The notes beneath the pieces are model-generated. The model ran no database searches and had not been told where the DNA came from. It was given only the letters and a program-made list of their open reading frames with translations. 64,000 nt of DNA, taken from NCBI GenBank assembly GCA_965216885.1, contig OZ244208.1:124001-188000 (forward strand), written 5' to 3'. A program made the translations under genes and the position numbers. Positions 44,216-53,205 of the stretch are shown here, one piece after another. Source of the stretch: CAYNJG01 sp965216885 (GTDB taxonomy: Bacteria; Planctomycetota; Planctomycetia; Pirellulales; Pirellulaceae). Within the stretch, counting starts at the first letter, position 1; the number at the start of each line of letters is the position of its first letter.

Positions 44216-44431
44216 TTCACTCGGGATTGTTGGAAGGCCATGACGGAAAATGTAGCCATATCATACCCCAACGAAACCCAGGAGATACGCTGTCGACACT
44301 GAATGAGACAGTGAAGCGATGAGTCACAACTAGTCGGACGAGCGGTGAGCGTCTGCCACGGGTTTCAGGCGGATGTTGCGGTTGCGAGCGAACCAGAAAG
44401 GCCGAACGACTCGCGATCGGAAGCTGGAGCG

Positions 44432-44470
44432 TGAATCCAGCGCCTGAATCTAGCGCCTGAATCCAGCGCT
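44432..44470. repeat. Three 13-bp tandem repeats at the end of asnB
   Basis: TGAATCCAGCGCC (44432-44444), TGAATCTAGCGCC (44445-44457) and TGAATCCAGCGCT (44458-44470) are in perfect tandem. The asnB stop codon (44469-44471) overlaps the last copy, so copy-number changes would not alter the protein. Confidence 0.85.
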
Positions 44471-46361
44471 AGACCTTCACCAGCTGAGGCTTGTGCGTTG
44501 GCATCTGCCGCAGCCACAGCTCGAACATCAGAATGGCCCACAGCCGAAGCCCATGATCGCGTCTGCCGTTGTTGTTCTCCGCCAGCATTTCACGAATCGT
44601 GTCCGGATTCAGGAACTGGATGGATTTGCCATCCGCCAGCACGCTGTCTTCAAACATGGGGCGCAACGGTCCCGCGAACCAGCTCTGTAGCGGTACGGCG
44701 AAGCCAGCCTTCTTGCGATCCATCAGGTGTTTCGGCACCACGCGTTCGGCAACCTTGCGAAGCAGGTACTTCTTGTGATTCGGCGGTCGATATTTGAATC
44801 CGGTGGGCAAGCTGGCGGCGAATTCGATCAGTTCGTGGTCGAGCAAGGGTGGTCTCGACTCGATGCTGTGTGCCATCGTCATCCGGTCGACTTTGACGAG
44901 GATGTCCATTGGTAGATAGCGGTTGGTGTCAAACTGCATGCAATTGGACATGTAGTCGCTGGCGCCGTATCCGCGGAACAGCTCCATCGATCGATCCAGC
45001 GGATGTGGGTTGCCCTTCGAGCGTGGGTCGAATTCGGGACGCAACAGCCGGTTTTGCAGCAGGATCGGAAACAGGCAGTGCTCGGTCGCATACCGTCCGG
45101 CCGCATCCAGCGCCGCGTAATTCAGGAAGTTCTTACCGGGAAAGGCGGGCGGCAGGACGTGGCTGAGGCTCGCACCAAACTTGCGCAGCAGGCGTGGCAC
45201 GCGATCCAGATAGAGTCGATCGTTCGCCGTGACAAATCGGTCATAGCCGGCAAACAGTTCGTCACCGCCGTCTCCCGAGAGGACGACTTTGACGTGTTCT
45301 GCAGCCAGCTTCGAGACGTACCAAGTTGGAATTGCGGAAGCGTCAGCAAAGGGTTCGTCCAGATGGTGGACCAGTTTGTCGATGACTTCGATGGCATCCG
45401 GATAGACGATGCGTTCATGGTGATCGCAGCCCCATTTCGCGGCGACCTCACGAGCGTACGGCAGTTCGTTGAATTCCTCGTCGTCGAAACCGATCGAAAA
45501 GGTCTTCAGGTCCGTGATGCCTGCTTCCGCGACCATGCCGACGACGGCGCTCGAGTCGACACCGCCGGAAAGAAACGCGCCCAGCGGCACGTCGGACGCA
45601 AGGTGTAGCTTGATCGTTTCCTGAAGCTTGGCATCCAGTGCTTCGGCGGCCTCCGCTTCAGAAAGGTCCAGACGAGGTTCCGGAAAACCGAACTCCCAGT
45701 AGCGGTGAATCTGCATGTCGCCGGTCTCGGTGGAGTACCGGATGACGCAACCGGGCATGAGTTGACGAACGCCCTTCACGAAGGAGCGGTCGACGTCGGC
45801 AGAACCGAAGGTGAGGTATTCACTGAGCGTATCGGGATCGATTTCGGCGTCGACAATCGGGCTGGCCAGCAACGCTTTGACTTCCGATGCAAACGCAAAG
45901 CCCTTGTTATTCTTGACGTAGTAGAGCGGCTTGATGCCAATTCGGTCGCGGGCAATCCAAAGTTCGCGCGAGCGGCTGTCCCAAACCGCGATGCCGTACA
46001 TCCCTCGTAGCTTTGTGGCAAACTCGTAGCCGCCCCACTGTTCGTAGGCGTGGACGATGGCTTCGGTATCGCTGTTCGTCTTGAACGTGTGCCCCTGCGA
46101 TTCCAATTCTTTTCGCAATAGCAGGTAGTTGTAGATTTCGCCATTCTGAACGACCTGAATGTCGCCAGTCTCGTTGGGAATCGGTTGCCAACCTCCGTGG
46201 AGGTCGATGATCGAGAGTCGACGCATGCCGATGCCAACGTTACGGTCGACATGATGCCCCTCGCCATCCGGGCCACGATGCACGATGGTTGCGTTCATCG
46301 CCGCGATTTGCTCTGGCTGCACCGAATCATCGGTGAGGCAGAGACCTACGATACCGCACAT
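44469..46361 (-). CDS. asnB: Asparagine synthase, glutamine-hydrolysing
   Basis: This 630-residue protein starts MCGIVGLCLTD, giving the catalytic Cys2 after Met removal. The amidotransferase domain has IVHRGPDGEGHHV, GMRRLSIIDLHGGWQPI and NGEIYNYLLLRKEL. The synthetase half has the ATP pyrophosphate loop FLSGGVDSSAVVGMVAEA, VVLSGDGGDELFAGYDRF, and MAHSIESRPPLLDHELIEFA. It transfers ammonia from Gln to Asp or to a related acceptor. Planctomycetes often carry several AsnB-like proteins used in surface-polymer or secondary metabolism, so free asparagine is not certain as the product. An upstream in-frame start at 46394 is rejected because Cys2 must be near the N-terminus. Confidence 0.92.
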   Translation of the reverse strand: MCGIVGLCLTDDSVQPEQIAAMNATIVHRGPDGEGHHVDRNVGIGMRRLSIIDLHGGWQPIPNETGDIQVVQNGEIYNYLLLRKELESQGHTFKTNSDTEAIVHAYEQWGGYEFATKLRGMYGIAVWDSRSRELWIARDRIGIKPLYYVKNNKGFAFASEVKALLASPIVDAEIDPDTLSEYLTFGSADVDRSFVKGVRQLMPGCVIRYSTETGDMQIHRYWEFGFPEPRLDLSEAEAAEALDAKLQETIKLHLASDVPLGAFLSGGVDSSAVVGMVAEAGITDLKTFSIGFDDEEFNELPYAREVAAKWGCDHHERIVYPDAIEVIDKLVHHLDEPFADASAIPTWYVSKLAAEHVKVVLSGDGGDELFAGYDRFVTANDRLYLDRVPRLLRKFGASLSHVLPPAFPGKNFLNYAALDAAGRYATEHCLFPILLQNRLLRPEFDPRSKGNPHPLDRSMELFRGYGASDYMSNCMQFDTNRYLPMDILVKVDRMTMAHSIESRPPLLDHELIEFAASLPTGFKYRPPNHKKYLLRKVAERVVPKHLMDRKKAGFAVPLQSWFAGPLRPMFEDSVLADGKSIQFLNPDTIREMLAENNNGRRDHGLRLWAILMFELWLRQMPTHKPQLVKV

Positions 46362-46625
46362 GAATCCAACGACCCTTTGTTTCCGAACTCGCAATAGACG
46401 TGACGCTGTAAGGTTACGTCACAACGCTCATTCATAATCCGCCCGCAGTTGGAAATGTGCAAGCGATGCGACCGGATTATCCGCGCCAGTCCGGCGGATC
46501 GTCGTTGCTCGCACGATGGGAGGGGCGATGGGCTATCAATTCTCCGGAATCAGCGGTTTCGATGGTCGCCACAGGATTGGCGTCAGGTGGAGAATCGCTT
46601 CGTCCGGGTTCGGTTCGTCAGCGTC

Positions 46626-47021
46626 TTATTCGGCTGCGTCCTGCTCTGCCGGGTTCGGTTCGTCAGCGTCTTGTTCGTCGGCGTCCTGTTCGTCGGCGTC
46701 CTGTTCGTCGGCGTCCTGTTCCGCTGTTTCGGTAGCGTCGTCCGGTGACTCGTCTGCCGTATCGCCCTCGGTTGGACCAGCCTCTTCGTCGCCGGATTCA
46801 CTATCGGGGTCGGCTTCCACCATGCCGTACTCTTCCGGTCGTTCGATTCGGAGACCTTCCTCGCCGCCGATGGGCGGTGGCTCGTAACCAAACATGGCCC
46901 CAATGCGATGCTTGAAATCGATGATGAACGCGTCCCGCGTTACGCCTGGCACGACAGCAAAGTAGAGCACGAACAGCAGCACCGGCAACGCCAACAGCAG
47001 ATAGAGCGGTTTGATCTTCAA
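46626..47021 (-). CDS. Small membrane protein with an acidic repeat tail
   Basis: From a TTG at 47021 (GAGGCG about 7 bases upstream) the protein is 131 residues. One transmembrane helix lies near the N-terminus (YLLLALPVLLFVLYFAVV). A short soluble part (TRDAFIIDFKHRIGAMFGYE) and a very acidic low-complexity C-terminus follow, ending in four QDADE-type repeats. A longer reading from an ATG at 47144 adds a basic, unlikely N-terminus. The soluble part may lie outside the membrane. No family is recognised. Confidence 0.55.
   Translation of the reverse strand: MKIKPLYLLLALPVLLFVLYFAVVPGVTRDAFIIDFKHRIGAMFGYEPPPIGGEEGLRIERPEEYGMVEADPDSESGDEEAGPTEGDTADESPDDATETAEQDADEQDADEQDADEQDADEPNPAEQDAAE
46659..46720. 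repeat. 15-bp tandem repeats coding for QDADE
   Basis: About four copies of a 15-bp unit (plus strand CTGTTCGTCGGCGTC) lie in the acidic tail of the small membrane protein. The frame is preserved, so each copy adds five residues. The copy number could vary between strains. Confidence 0.8.
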
Positions 47022-47270
47022 CTGAACGCCTCGTGATGACGGGAAAAAGTCGGAGGGAAAATGATCGCGGCGACGCGGAATGCGCAGCGTGCTGATTGTA
47101 ACCCACATTTCCCTCGGCGGGAGGTTGTGGAGCTTTGCCGGCAAACATACGATCGCACTTCGCTGGAAACCGGTTTTGGTTCAAGCGACTGTGCTGACGC
47201 TGGGCCTTGCCGCGTTTGGCGACGCACAAATTCACCGCTGTTTCGAACGCTTAGCTACGGGAATCGAACA

Positions 47271-48092
47271 TTGACCGCACCGCAGAATTACAAGTCGGAC
47301 GCAACCGCCATGATCATTGGTGTGGGATTGATGGGCCAACACATGGCCAGCCATCTCCCGCAGTGGATGCAACTAAAGAAGCTCGTCCTCGCGGATCACG
47401 CGGCGACCATTGGCGTTGGCAAAGAGAAAATGGCGCTTGCCGATTTCGCTGCCGGGATCGCCAACGCATCGCCGGGCACCGAGGTCGTTGCAGAAACCGT
47501 GAACATCACCAGCGAAGAAGAAGTAGCCGCGCTGTACTCGCGCCATTCGAACGTCGACTACCTGATGCACACGGCGGGTATTTCGCCCAAGCCGTTGACG
47601 CCGCCCGAGCAGATGACGAAGGACGACATCATGGGCGCCTGCGAAGTCAACCTTTGGGGTGCTCATAACGTCATCAAGCAAGGCGTGAACTCGGGCGCTC
47701 TGCGAGACGCGCGAGGCGTCATCCTGCTTTCGACTTCCGCCACCGTGGGTGCTGAAGGCCGCGCCAGCTCGGCTTACGAGGAGTCGAAGGGCGGCTTGAT
47801 GAACCTGCTGAAATTACAGTCTCGCCACTTCGCCGAGGAATACGGCCTGGTACTGAATGGTCTTGCACCCTCGCCCCTTCGCGGACCGATGGCGGCGCAG
47901 AATCCCGTCAGCGCCGGTCGGCTTCAGGCGGTAGAAGACTCGATGCCGCTGGGGGGACTCACGGCTCCCAACCATATCTCGGCAGCCACGATGTTCTTCT
48001 GGGCAGACGAGTGTTGGTGTGTGGGCGAAGTCCTGACGACTGACGGTGGCTACACCAAGCACAAACCGATTTACGGTGCCCTGCCGGGGTAA
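47271..48092 (+). CDS. SDR-family oxidoreductase
   Basis: This 273-residue protein has the short-chain dehydrogenase layout. The NAD(P)-binding start is atypical (AMIIGVGLMGQHMASHL, lacking the usual TGxxxGxG spacing). It is followed by VDYLMHTAGISPKPLTPPEQ (NAG replaced by TAG), VILLSTSATVGAEGR (the active-site Ser strand) and the catalytic SAYEESKGGLMNLLK (YxxxK). The C-terminal part has LVLNGLAPSPLRGPM and WCVGEVLTTDGGYT, as in SDR sequences. I chose a TTG at 47271 with GGGA about 8 bases upstream; an ATG at 47310 would remove 13 residues. The substrate is unknown. A strong terminator follows. Confidence 0.8.
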   Translation: MTAPQNYKSDATAMIIGVGLMGQHMASHLPQWMQLKKLVLADHAATIGVGKEKMALADFAAGIANASPGTEVVAETVNITSEEEVAALYSRHSNVDYLMHTAGISPKPLTPPEQMTKDDIMGACEVNLWGAHNVIKQGVNSGALRDARGVILLSTSATVGAEGRASSAYEESKGGLMNLLKLQSRHFAEEYGLVLNGLAPSPLRGPMAAQNPVSAGRLQAVEDSMPLGGLTAPNHISAATMFFWADECWCVGEVLTTDGGYTKHKPIYGALPG

Positions 48093-48141
48093 GCTGGCAG
48101 ACGCGAAGCAACGCAGAAAACAAAAAACGCTATTACGCAAA

Positions 48142-48178
48142 AACGCAGGTTGGACGATAGGTCCAGCCTGCGTTTTTT
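48142..48178 (+). terminator. Intrinsic terminator of the SDR gene
   Basis: AACGCAGGTTGGAC (48142-48155) pairs with GTCCAGCCTGCGTT around a short loop, with one G-T pair, followed by TTTTTT. It may also work for the convergent surface-protein gene ending at 48220. Confidence 0.9.
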
Positions 48179-48219
48179 GTTGTGTCGAGCGACGTAACGA
48201 GCGGGTTCGTCGATTCTGG

Positions 48220-51200
48220 TCAGCTACCGAAAGCCATGGAGAGTGCGAGGAAGTCTTCGAAGTCCACATCGCCATCGCCATCAAAATCGCCGTCCGCAAA
48301 AACCGCGTCGGTCTCTGTCCCAAACATGGCCGACAGCGCGAGAAAATCGGAGAAGTCGATTTCGTCGTCTCCGTTTGTGTCGCCAGCCCGATTGGGACCG
48401 GCTTCGTCAGGGATTTCCTCGGCGAAGATGTCCATTGTGTAGCGACCGGTTTCCTCGCCGGATACACGTAGGAAATACGTTTCGCCAACGACCGTCCGGC
48501 CGGAGAGTGGAGCACCGGATTCGGCCTGAGCGATAATGCCACCCTCGCCATCCAGAAGTTCAAATCGCACGCCTTCCTGGTCGATACCAACGCCCTCGCC
48601 TTCCAATGCTTCGGCCATGGCCACGAATGCGAAGGTGTCGACATCGCCTTCGTGATCGATAAAGGAGTTCACTCCAAGGTGGCCATCCTCGAAGTCCGTT
48701 CTGGTGGCTTCGTTGTGATCATGCGAGTGAGGATCCTCGCCGAACTGCGAGTCCGCGACCGGGACGATGGGGACGGGCAAGTTTCCGAAGTTCAGGCCGG
48801 ATACGCTCTCGCCGGGTCCGACTGTCACGCGGTGCGCGTCATCCGGTCGATACGAGATTTTCGCGGCCAGCTCGAACGATGGCACCGGACTTTCGCCAAT
48901 CGGGTCGTCCTCGGGCACTCCGTTTGGTCCCAGCAGAAATTCTCGCAGTGTCGCACGTAGCTCGTAGTCGCCGTATGCAAGGTTGCCGACGTTGATGTCG
49001 ACGAGTGTCGATGCTTCTTCGTTTTCAAGTGGGAAGGTGATAAAGTCCAATTGGACTTCAATGACCTCACCGTCGTGGGACGTAGTCGTTGCGACCGGTT
49101 CTCCTACCGCCCCGGTCCACAGGGTGTTGAACAGCAGTTGAACGGTACTCTGTCCGCCGTCGAACGGTGAGGTGGACGTGATGGTCGCATCTGTCAGTTC
49201 GATTCCTGTCGCCAGTCCGCCGGGCAAGTCTGTCGACTCGGCGCCCGAGATCGTGACACTTCCATTTGGGAACGTCTGAGCAAACCCAAAGCGAGGGACT
49301 TCGCGCACGACGTAGTCGCCCGGTGCTACCTCAAATTCGTAGTAGCCATTGGGCGGTGCAAAATCAGGATCCGGTAGGTTCGAACCGGTTACCGTCGTAG
49401 GCTCGTCCTCGTCCAGTTCGCCATTGTCGTTCAGATCGAGATAAACGGTGACGCCGGAAAGAGGTGATTCGCCGCGATCGAGTACGCCGTTGCCATTGTC
49501 ATCGGACCACTTGATGCCCGAAATCGTGCCAGGCAAGTCGTCGTCGATCCGGTTGCCGAAGTTGACATTCGATACCGTCTCGCCGGAAGCGACGGTCACG
49601 GAATGCCCGAGGTTGTATGGGAAAATAACCTCGCGAAGCGTGTTGGGGTGCGTCTGTTCGTAGCCGCGAGGAACGACTTCCAGAATGAGATGATTTCCCG
49701 CGGGGACCGACAGCGTGTAGGCACCGGTTTCATCAGCCTCGGTCGATGGATCGTCGCGTTGCGTGACGGTGGCTGGTTCGTTGAAGTCAAATTCGCCGTT
49801 GAGGTTCAGATCCGCGAAAATGGTGACACCCGCGAATCCTGTTTCGTCTTCGTCGGGTTGGCCATTTCCGTTGGCGTCCAGCCATTTCATGCCGGTTATC
49901 GTGCCCGGTTCCGTGATCGGTTGGTTTCCAAAGTCGAGCCCCTCAATGGCGGATCCGGAATTCAGGTAGACCGTATGGAAGTTGCCGAACGGCAGCGGAT
50001 CAAAGGGACGAAACGGCTGCGCGAAGTCGTCCACGGGTAACCACGGAAACGGGAAGTCGAAAGTTGGTGGGTACGTCTGACGATAGCCCTCGGGGACGAC
50101 TTCGGCGACTCGGTACGTCGTCAGCGGTTCCAGCCCGGTAAAGGCATAGTGCCCCGTTTCGTTGTCGATCGTTGCCGAGTCATCCTCTGCCGTGACGGTG
50201 GATGGCTCGCCTTCGTCGAGCTGCCCGTTGAAATTGAGATCCAGATAGATCGTGACGCCCGCCAATCCCTGTTCGCCGCGTTCACGCGTTCCATTGCCAT
50301 TCTCATCCAGCCACTTGGTGCCTTCCAGCGAACCGGTCATCAATGCCTGGTTTCCAAAGTCGAGCCCCTCGATCTCCTGGCCCGGCAACGCAAATACGAA
50401 ATGACTTCCCGGCGGCAGGAGAATCAGCCGGTCTTCGACGGGAACCGGCACCGGCGGATCGAAAAAGAATCCGTTCGGGAACGTCTGTCGATAACCGTCG
50501 GGCACGACTTCCTTGATGATCAGGTTGCCAGGCTTGATACCATCCAACAGGTAACTACCCAGTTCATTGACGTCGGTTGTATCCGGATTGTCCTCCGCGG
50601 TGACGGTGCTGGGTTCGCCTTCGTCGAGCTGGCTGTTCCGGTTGAGGTCAACGTAAATCGTCACGCCTGCCAGTCCCGGTTCATCGTCGGTACGTTGTCC
50701 GTCGCCGTTGATGTCATGCCACTTGTTACCACTGAGCGTGATCGATTCTTGCGACTGATTACCGAAGTTGATGGCACCGACGTTCTGTCCAGGTCGTATG
50801 TCGACGACATGAGCGCCGCTGAAGATGTCTTCGGGGCCACCGAATGGCGGAATGCCAATATCCCACGTAGCCGGGAACGTTTGGCGGAAGCCTTCCGGGA
50901 CGACCTCGCGAACGGTGTAGCGTCCCGCCTCAAGGTCGGTGAACTCGTAGTAGCCGAGCCGACTGTCGGCGACATCTTCCGAGTGCGTCACGGTGGTTGG
51001 CTCATCGGCATCCAGCGTCCCATTCTGGTTGAGGTCGATGTAGATCGTCACGCCACCCAGGCCGGGTTCGTTGTCGGATCGATGCCCGTTCCCATCAATG
51101 TCATTCCACTTCAGGCCCGATAGTGTGCTGCCCGGGCCAGTCTGGCGATTTCCAAAGTTCACGTCCGACACAAGACCGCCGGCTTCAACCGTGACGAGAT

Positions 51201-52728
51201 GTCCGGCCGCGGGCCCAAGCTGGATCTCGCCGACCGCACCCAGTGTGGCCAGTTCGCCATCTGCTGAATCTTCGTGCAGCGTGGCGACCACCGAGTATTC
51301 ACCGTGCGCGAGGCCCTCGACTTCAATCGTTGCCGTATCTGTCTTCAGCGCCAGTAGGCATCCGTCGGCACCCGAATGCCCGCCATGCAGGTCGACAAGA
51401 ATCGTATTGCCAATGACGACGTAATCGCTAACGGCGTCCAGCTGTCCGCAGCCATCGGGCCAGACGACGTCGATCTCGATTTCGGTCGATGATGTTTCGT
51501 CACCCCGCTCGAAGGAAACTTCGCTGACTTCCATGCTCAGCGCGATTCCTGCGTTGAACTGGCCCGATTCTGACCCGAGTACGAACGCATCGATCTCAGG
51601 GTAAGTCTGTTCGAAGCCACGCGGTACGACCTCTCGGACAACATGGTCGCCCGGTCGCACGTTACCAAACGAGTAGAGACCGCCTTCGTCGAAGTCGGTG
51701 AAGGGATCCTCGAACATCGTCAGAGTGCTCGGTTCGTTGCGATCCAGTTGACCGTTGTCGTTGTAGTCCAGATAGATGGTGACTCCGCCCACTCCGGGTT
51801 CGCCGGCATCCTGCTCGCCGTTGCCATTTCGGTCGAGCCACTTACGGCCTTCGATTGATCCCGAAATGGGGGCGGAGCGATGGTTACCGAAGTCGAGTCC
51901 CGAAACAACGTCGCCGGGGCCAACGTCAATGAAGTGCCCACTGGAATCAGCGGGGCGATCGCCCACGGGGATCGTCGCGATCACATCGCCACCAACGATA
52001 TCGAGGAAGCCAATGTCAAACGGGCCAACGTCCGGGTCCATCACCAGAATTTCGATGTTGAATTCCGTCGTGTCGCCGCCACATCCGTTCAGCTGCAGGC
52101 CGTCGTGATTGATCACTTCAACTCCGGGGACACCTGCACTGCCACCCTGACTGGCGACGACTTCAAGTTCAAAGGGACGAATACAAAACGGATGCACCGT
52201 GATGGCCACGTTCTGTTCGATGGGTTCACCGGGAACGCCGGGCAGTTCGATCTGCGAAGGTCGGACGGCAGCAAATTCGTCTGCGACGGCCGATACGGGA
52301 AACGTCTGTCGATACCCTTCCGGCACGATCTCACGGATTGGATAGGAACCGGGCCAGAGAAAGTCGAGCGTATACCTTCCTGTTTCATCAAATCGCGTAT
52401 CGGGGTTGTCGCGTTGTGTGACCGTAAACGGCTCGTCGGAATCGTGGGTGCCGTTTGAGTTTTCGTCCGCGTAGATGGTGACGCCCGGCAGCCCCGGTTC
52501 GCCATCATCGCGCCGTCCGTTGGCATTGATGTCTTCCCATTTGGTGCCCGACGCGGTCGCACCGAGGAAGATAATGGGGATACTCGGATCGGTTTCAGCG
52601 TCGACATCCAATCCCGTTACGACATCCGCCGTAAGCAATTGACGCGCTTCGAGCGATTCCGTTTGCAGTTTACGATTCTGGCTGCGACGCGAACGTTTGG
52701 TCTTACGGTAGTTTGGACGACTTGCCAT
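48220..52728 (-). CDS. SdrD-B repeat surface protein with C-terminal dockerin
   Basis: This 1,502-residue protein begins with a basic stretch and a LEPR-like motif (LQTESLEARQLLTAD) typical of planctomycete secreted proteins. Seven SdrD-B-like domains follow, recognisable from KWxDxNGNGxxDxGEPGLxGVTIYxDxNxxGxxDxxEP and VREVVPEGYRQTFP. A pre-peptidase-like beta domain comes next (GDVDTFAFVAMAEALEGEG, ETYFLRVSGEETGRYTMDIF). The C-terminus is a dockerin-type pair of calcium loops (AGDTNGDDEIDFSDFLALSA, DGDFDGDGDVDFEDFLALSM). It is probably calcium-stabilised and exported to the cell surface. Dockerins in planctomycetes often serve attachment rather than cellulosome assembly. The start is the ATG at 52728. 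Confidence 0.9.
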   Translation of the reverse strand: MASRPNYRKTKRSRRSQNRKLQTESLEARQLLTADVVTGLDVDAETDPSIPIIFLGATASGTKWEDINANGRRDDGEPGLPGVTIYADENSNGTHDSDEPFTVTQRDNPDTRFDETGRYTLDFLWPGSYPIREIVPEGYRQTFPVSAVADEFAAVRPSQIELPGVPGEPIEQNVAITVHPFCIRPFELEVVASQGGSAGVPGVEVINHDGLQLNGCGGDTTEFNIEILVMDPDVGPFDIGFLDIVGGDVIATIPVGDRPADSSGHFIDVGPGDVVSGLDFGNHRSAPISGSIEGRKWLDRNGNGEQDAGEPGVGGVTIYLDYNDNGQLDRNEPSTLTMFEDPFTDFDEGGLYSFGNVRPGDHVVREVVPRGFEQTYPEIDAFVLGSESGQFNAGIALSMEVSEVSFERGDETSSTEIEIDVVWPDGCGQLDAVSDYVVIGNTILVDLHGGHSGADGCLLALKTDTATIEVEGLAHGEYSVVATLHEDSADGELATLGAVGEIQLGPAAGHLVTVEAGGLVSDVNFGNRQTGPGSTLSGLKWNDIDGNGHRSDNEPGLGGVTIYIDLNQNGTLDADEPTTVTHSEDVADSRLGYYEFTDLEAGRYTVREVVPEGFRQTFPATWDIGIPPFGGPEDIFSGAHVVDIRPGQNVGAINFGNQSQESITLSGNKWHDINGDGQRTDDEPGLAGVTIYVDLNRNSQLDEGEPSTVTAEDNPDTTDVNELGSYLLDGIKPGNLIIKEVVPDGYRQTFPNGFFFDPPVPVPVEDRLILLPPGSHFVFALPGQEIEGLDFGNQALMTGSLEGTKWLDENGNGTRERGEQGLAGVTIYLDLNFNGQLDEGEPSTVTAEDDSATIDNETGHYAFTGLEPLTTYRVAEVVPEGYRQTYPPTFDFPFPWLPVDDFAQPFRPFDPLPFGNFHTVYLNSGSAIEGLDFGNQPITEPGTITGMKWLDANGNGQPDEDETGFAGVTIFADLNLNGEFDFNEPATVTQRDDPSTEADETGAYTLSVPAGNHLILEVVPRGYEQTHPNTLREVIFPYNLGHSVTVASGETVSNVNFGNRIDDDLPGTISGIKWSDDNGNGVLDRGESPLSGVTVYLDLNDNGELDEDEPTTVTGSNLPDPDFAPPNGYYEFEVAPGDYVVREVPRFGFAQTFPNGSVTISGAESTDLPGGLATGIELTDATITSTSPFDGGQSTVQLLFNTLWTGAVGEPVATTTSHDGEVIEVQLDFITFPLENEEASTLVDINVGNLAYGDYELRATLREFLLGPNGVPEDDPIGESPVPSFELAAKISYRPDDAHRVTVGPGESVSGLNFGNLPVPIVPVADSQFGEDPHSHDHNEATRTDFEDGHLGVNSFIDHEGDVDTFAFVAMAEALEGEGVGIDQEGVRFELLDGEGGIIAQAESGAPLSGRTVVGETYFLRVSGEETGRYTMDIFAEEIPDEAGPNRAGDTNGDDEIDFSDFLALSAMFGTETDAVFADGDFDGDGDVDFEDFLALSMAFGS

Positions 52729-53205
52729 AGCGAGATGCCTTGAGAAAGGAGACCGAATGGATCGATGAATGGGATAAGAGCAGTGAGCCCCGCTGCCCTG
52801 TATGTAAAACGCATGACCATTTCAGGCGATCAAGTTAGCCGCTTCGGGCGATCAAGTTAGCCGCGTGCCCCGCATTCGCCAGTTTCGAAATCTTTCGTGG
52901 AAACGAGCTGCGAATGCCGTTACTGGACGTTGACATGATAGGCGGATTCTCAAGTCGATTTGCAATAATTTTCGCTGACAAACGAGGCGCGGTAATCTCC
53001 CCTCCATTGGGCGTGCTGCCACGCCGTGGCCGATCAAGTCTATAATCGAATCCTCGGAAAATGGCGAATTTGGTCAGACTGACGCTGGCTCACAGTTCGT
53101 TGGTTTACGAGTTCTGGCGACCAACGTGGCGAATGGCGGGTTCGAGCCTGTCAACCAAACGCCATGCGTCCCCAGTGTCAGAAATACAGGCTAAGCTGGG
53201 AAGGA
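52729..53205. other. Divergent intergenic region with an 18-bp direct repeat
   Basis: No gene is supported. The repeat GGCGATCAAGTTAGCCGC occurs at 52825-52842 and 52847-52864, about 100 bp before the SdrD-B gene on the opposite strand, and may be part of its control region. An in-frame ATG at 53164 belongs to a poorly supported extension of the next gene. Confidence 0.6.
52825..52864. repeat. Direct repeat, 18 bp with a 22-bp period
   Basis: There are two exact copies of GGCGATCAAGTTAGCCGC separated by four bases. The period of 22 bp is about two helical turns, which would place both copies on the same DNA face, as in activator or repressor sites. Confidence 0.75.
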
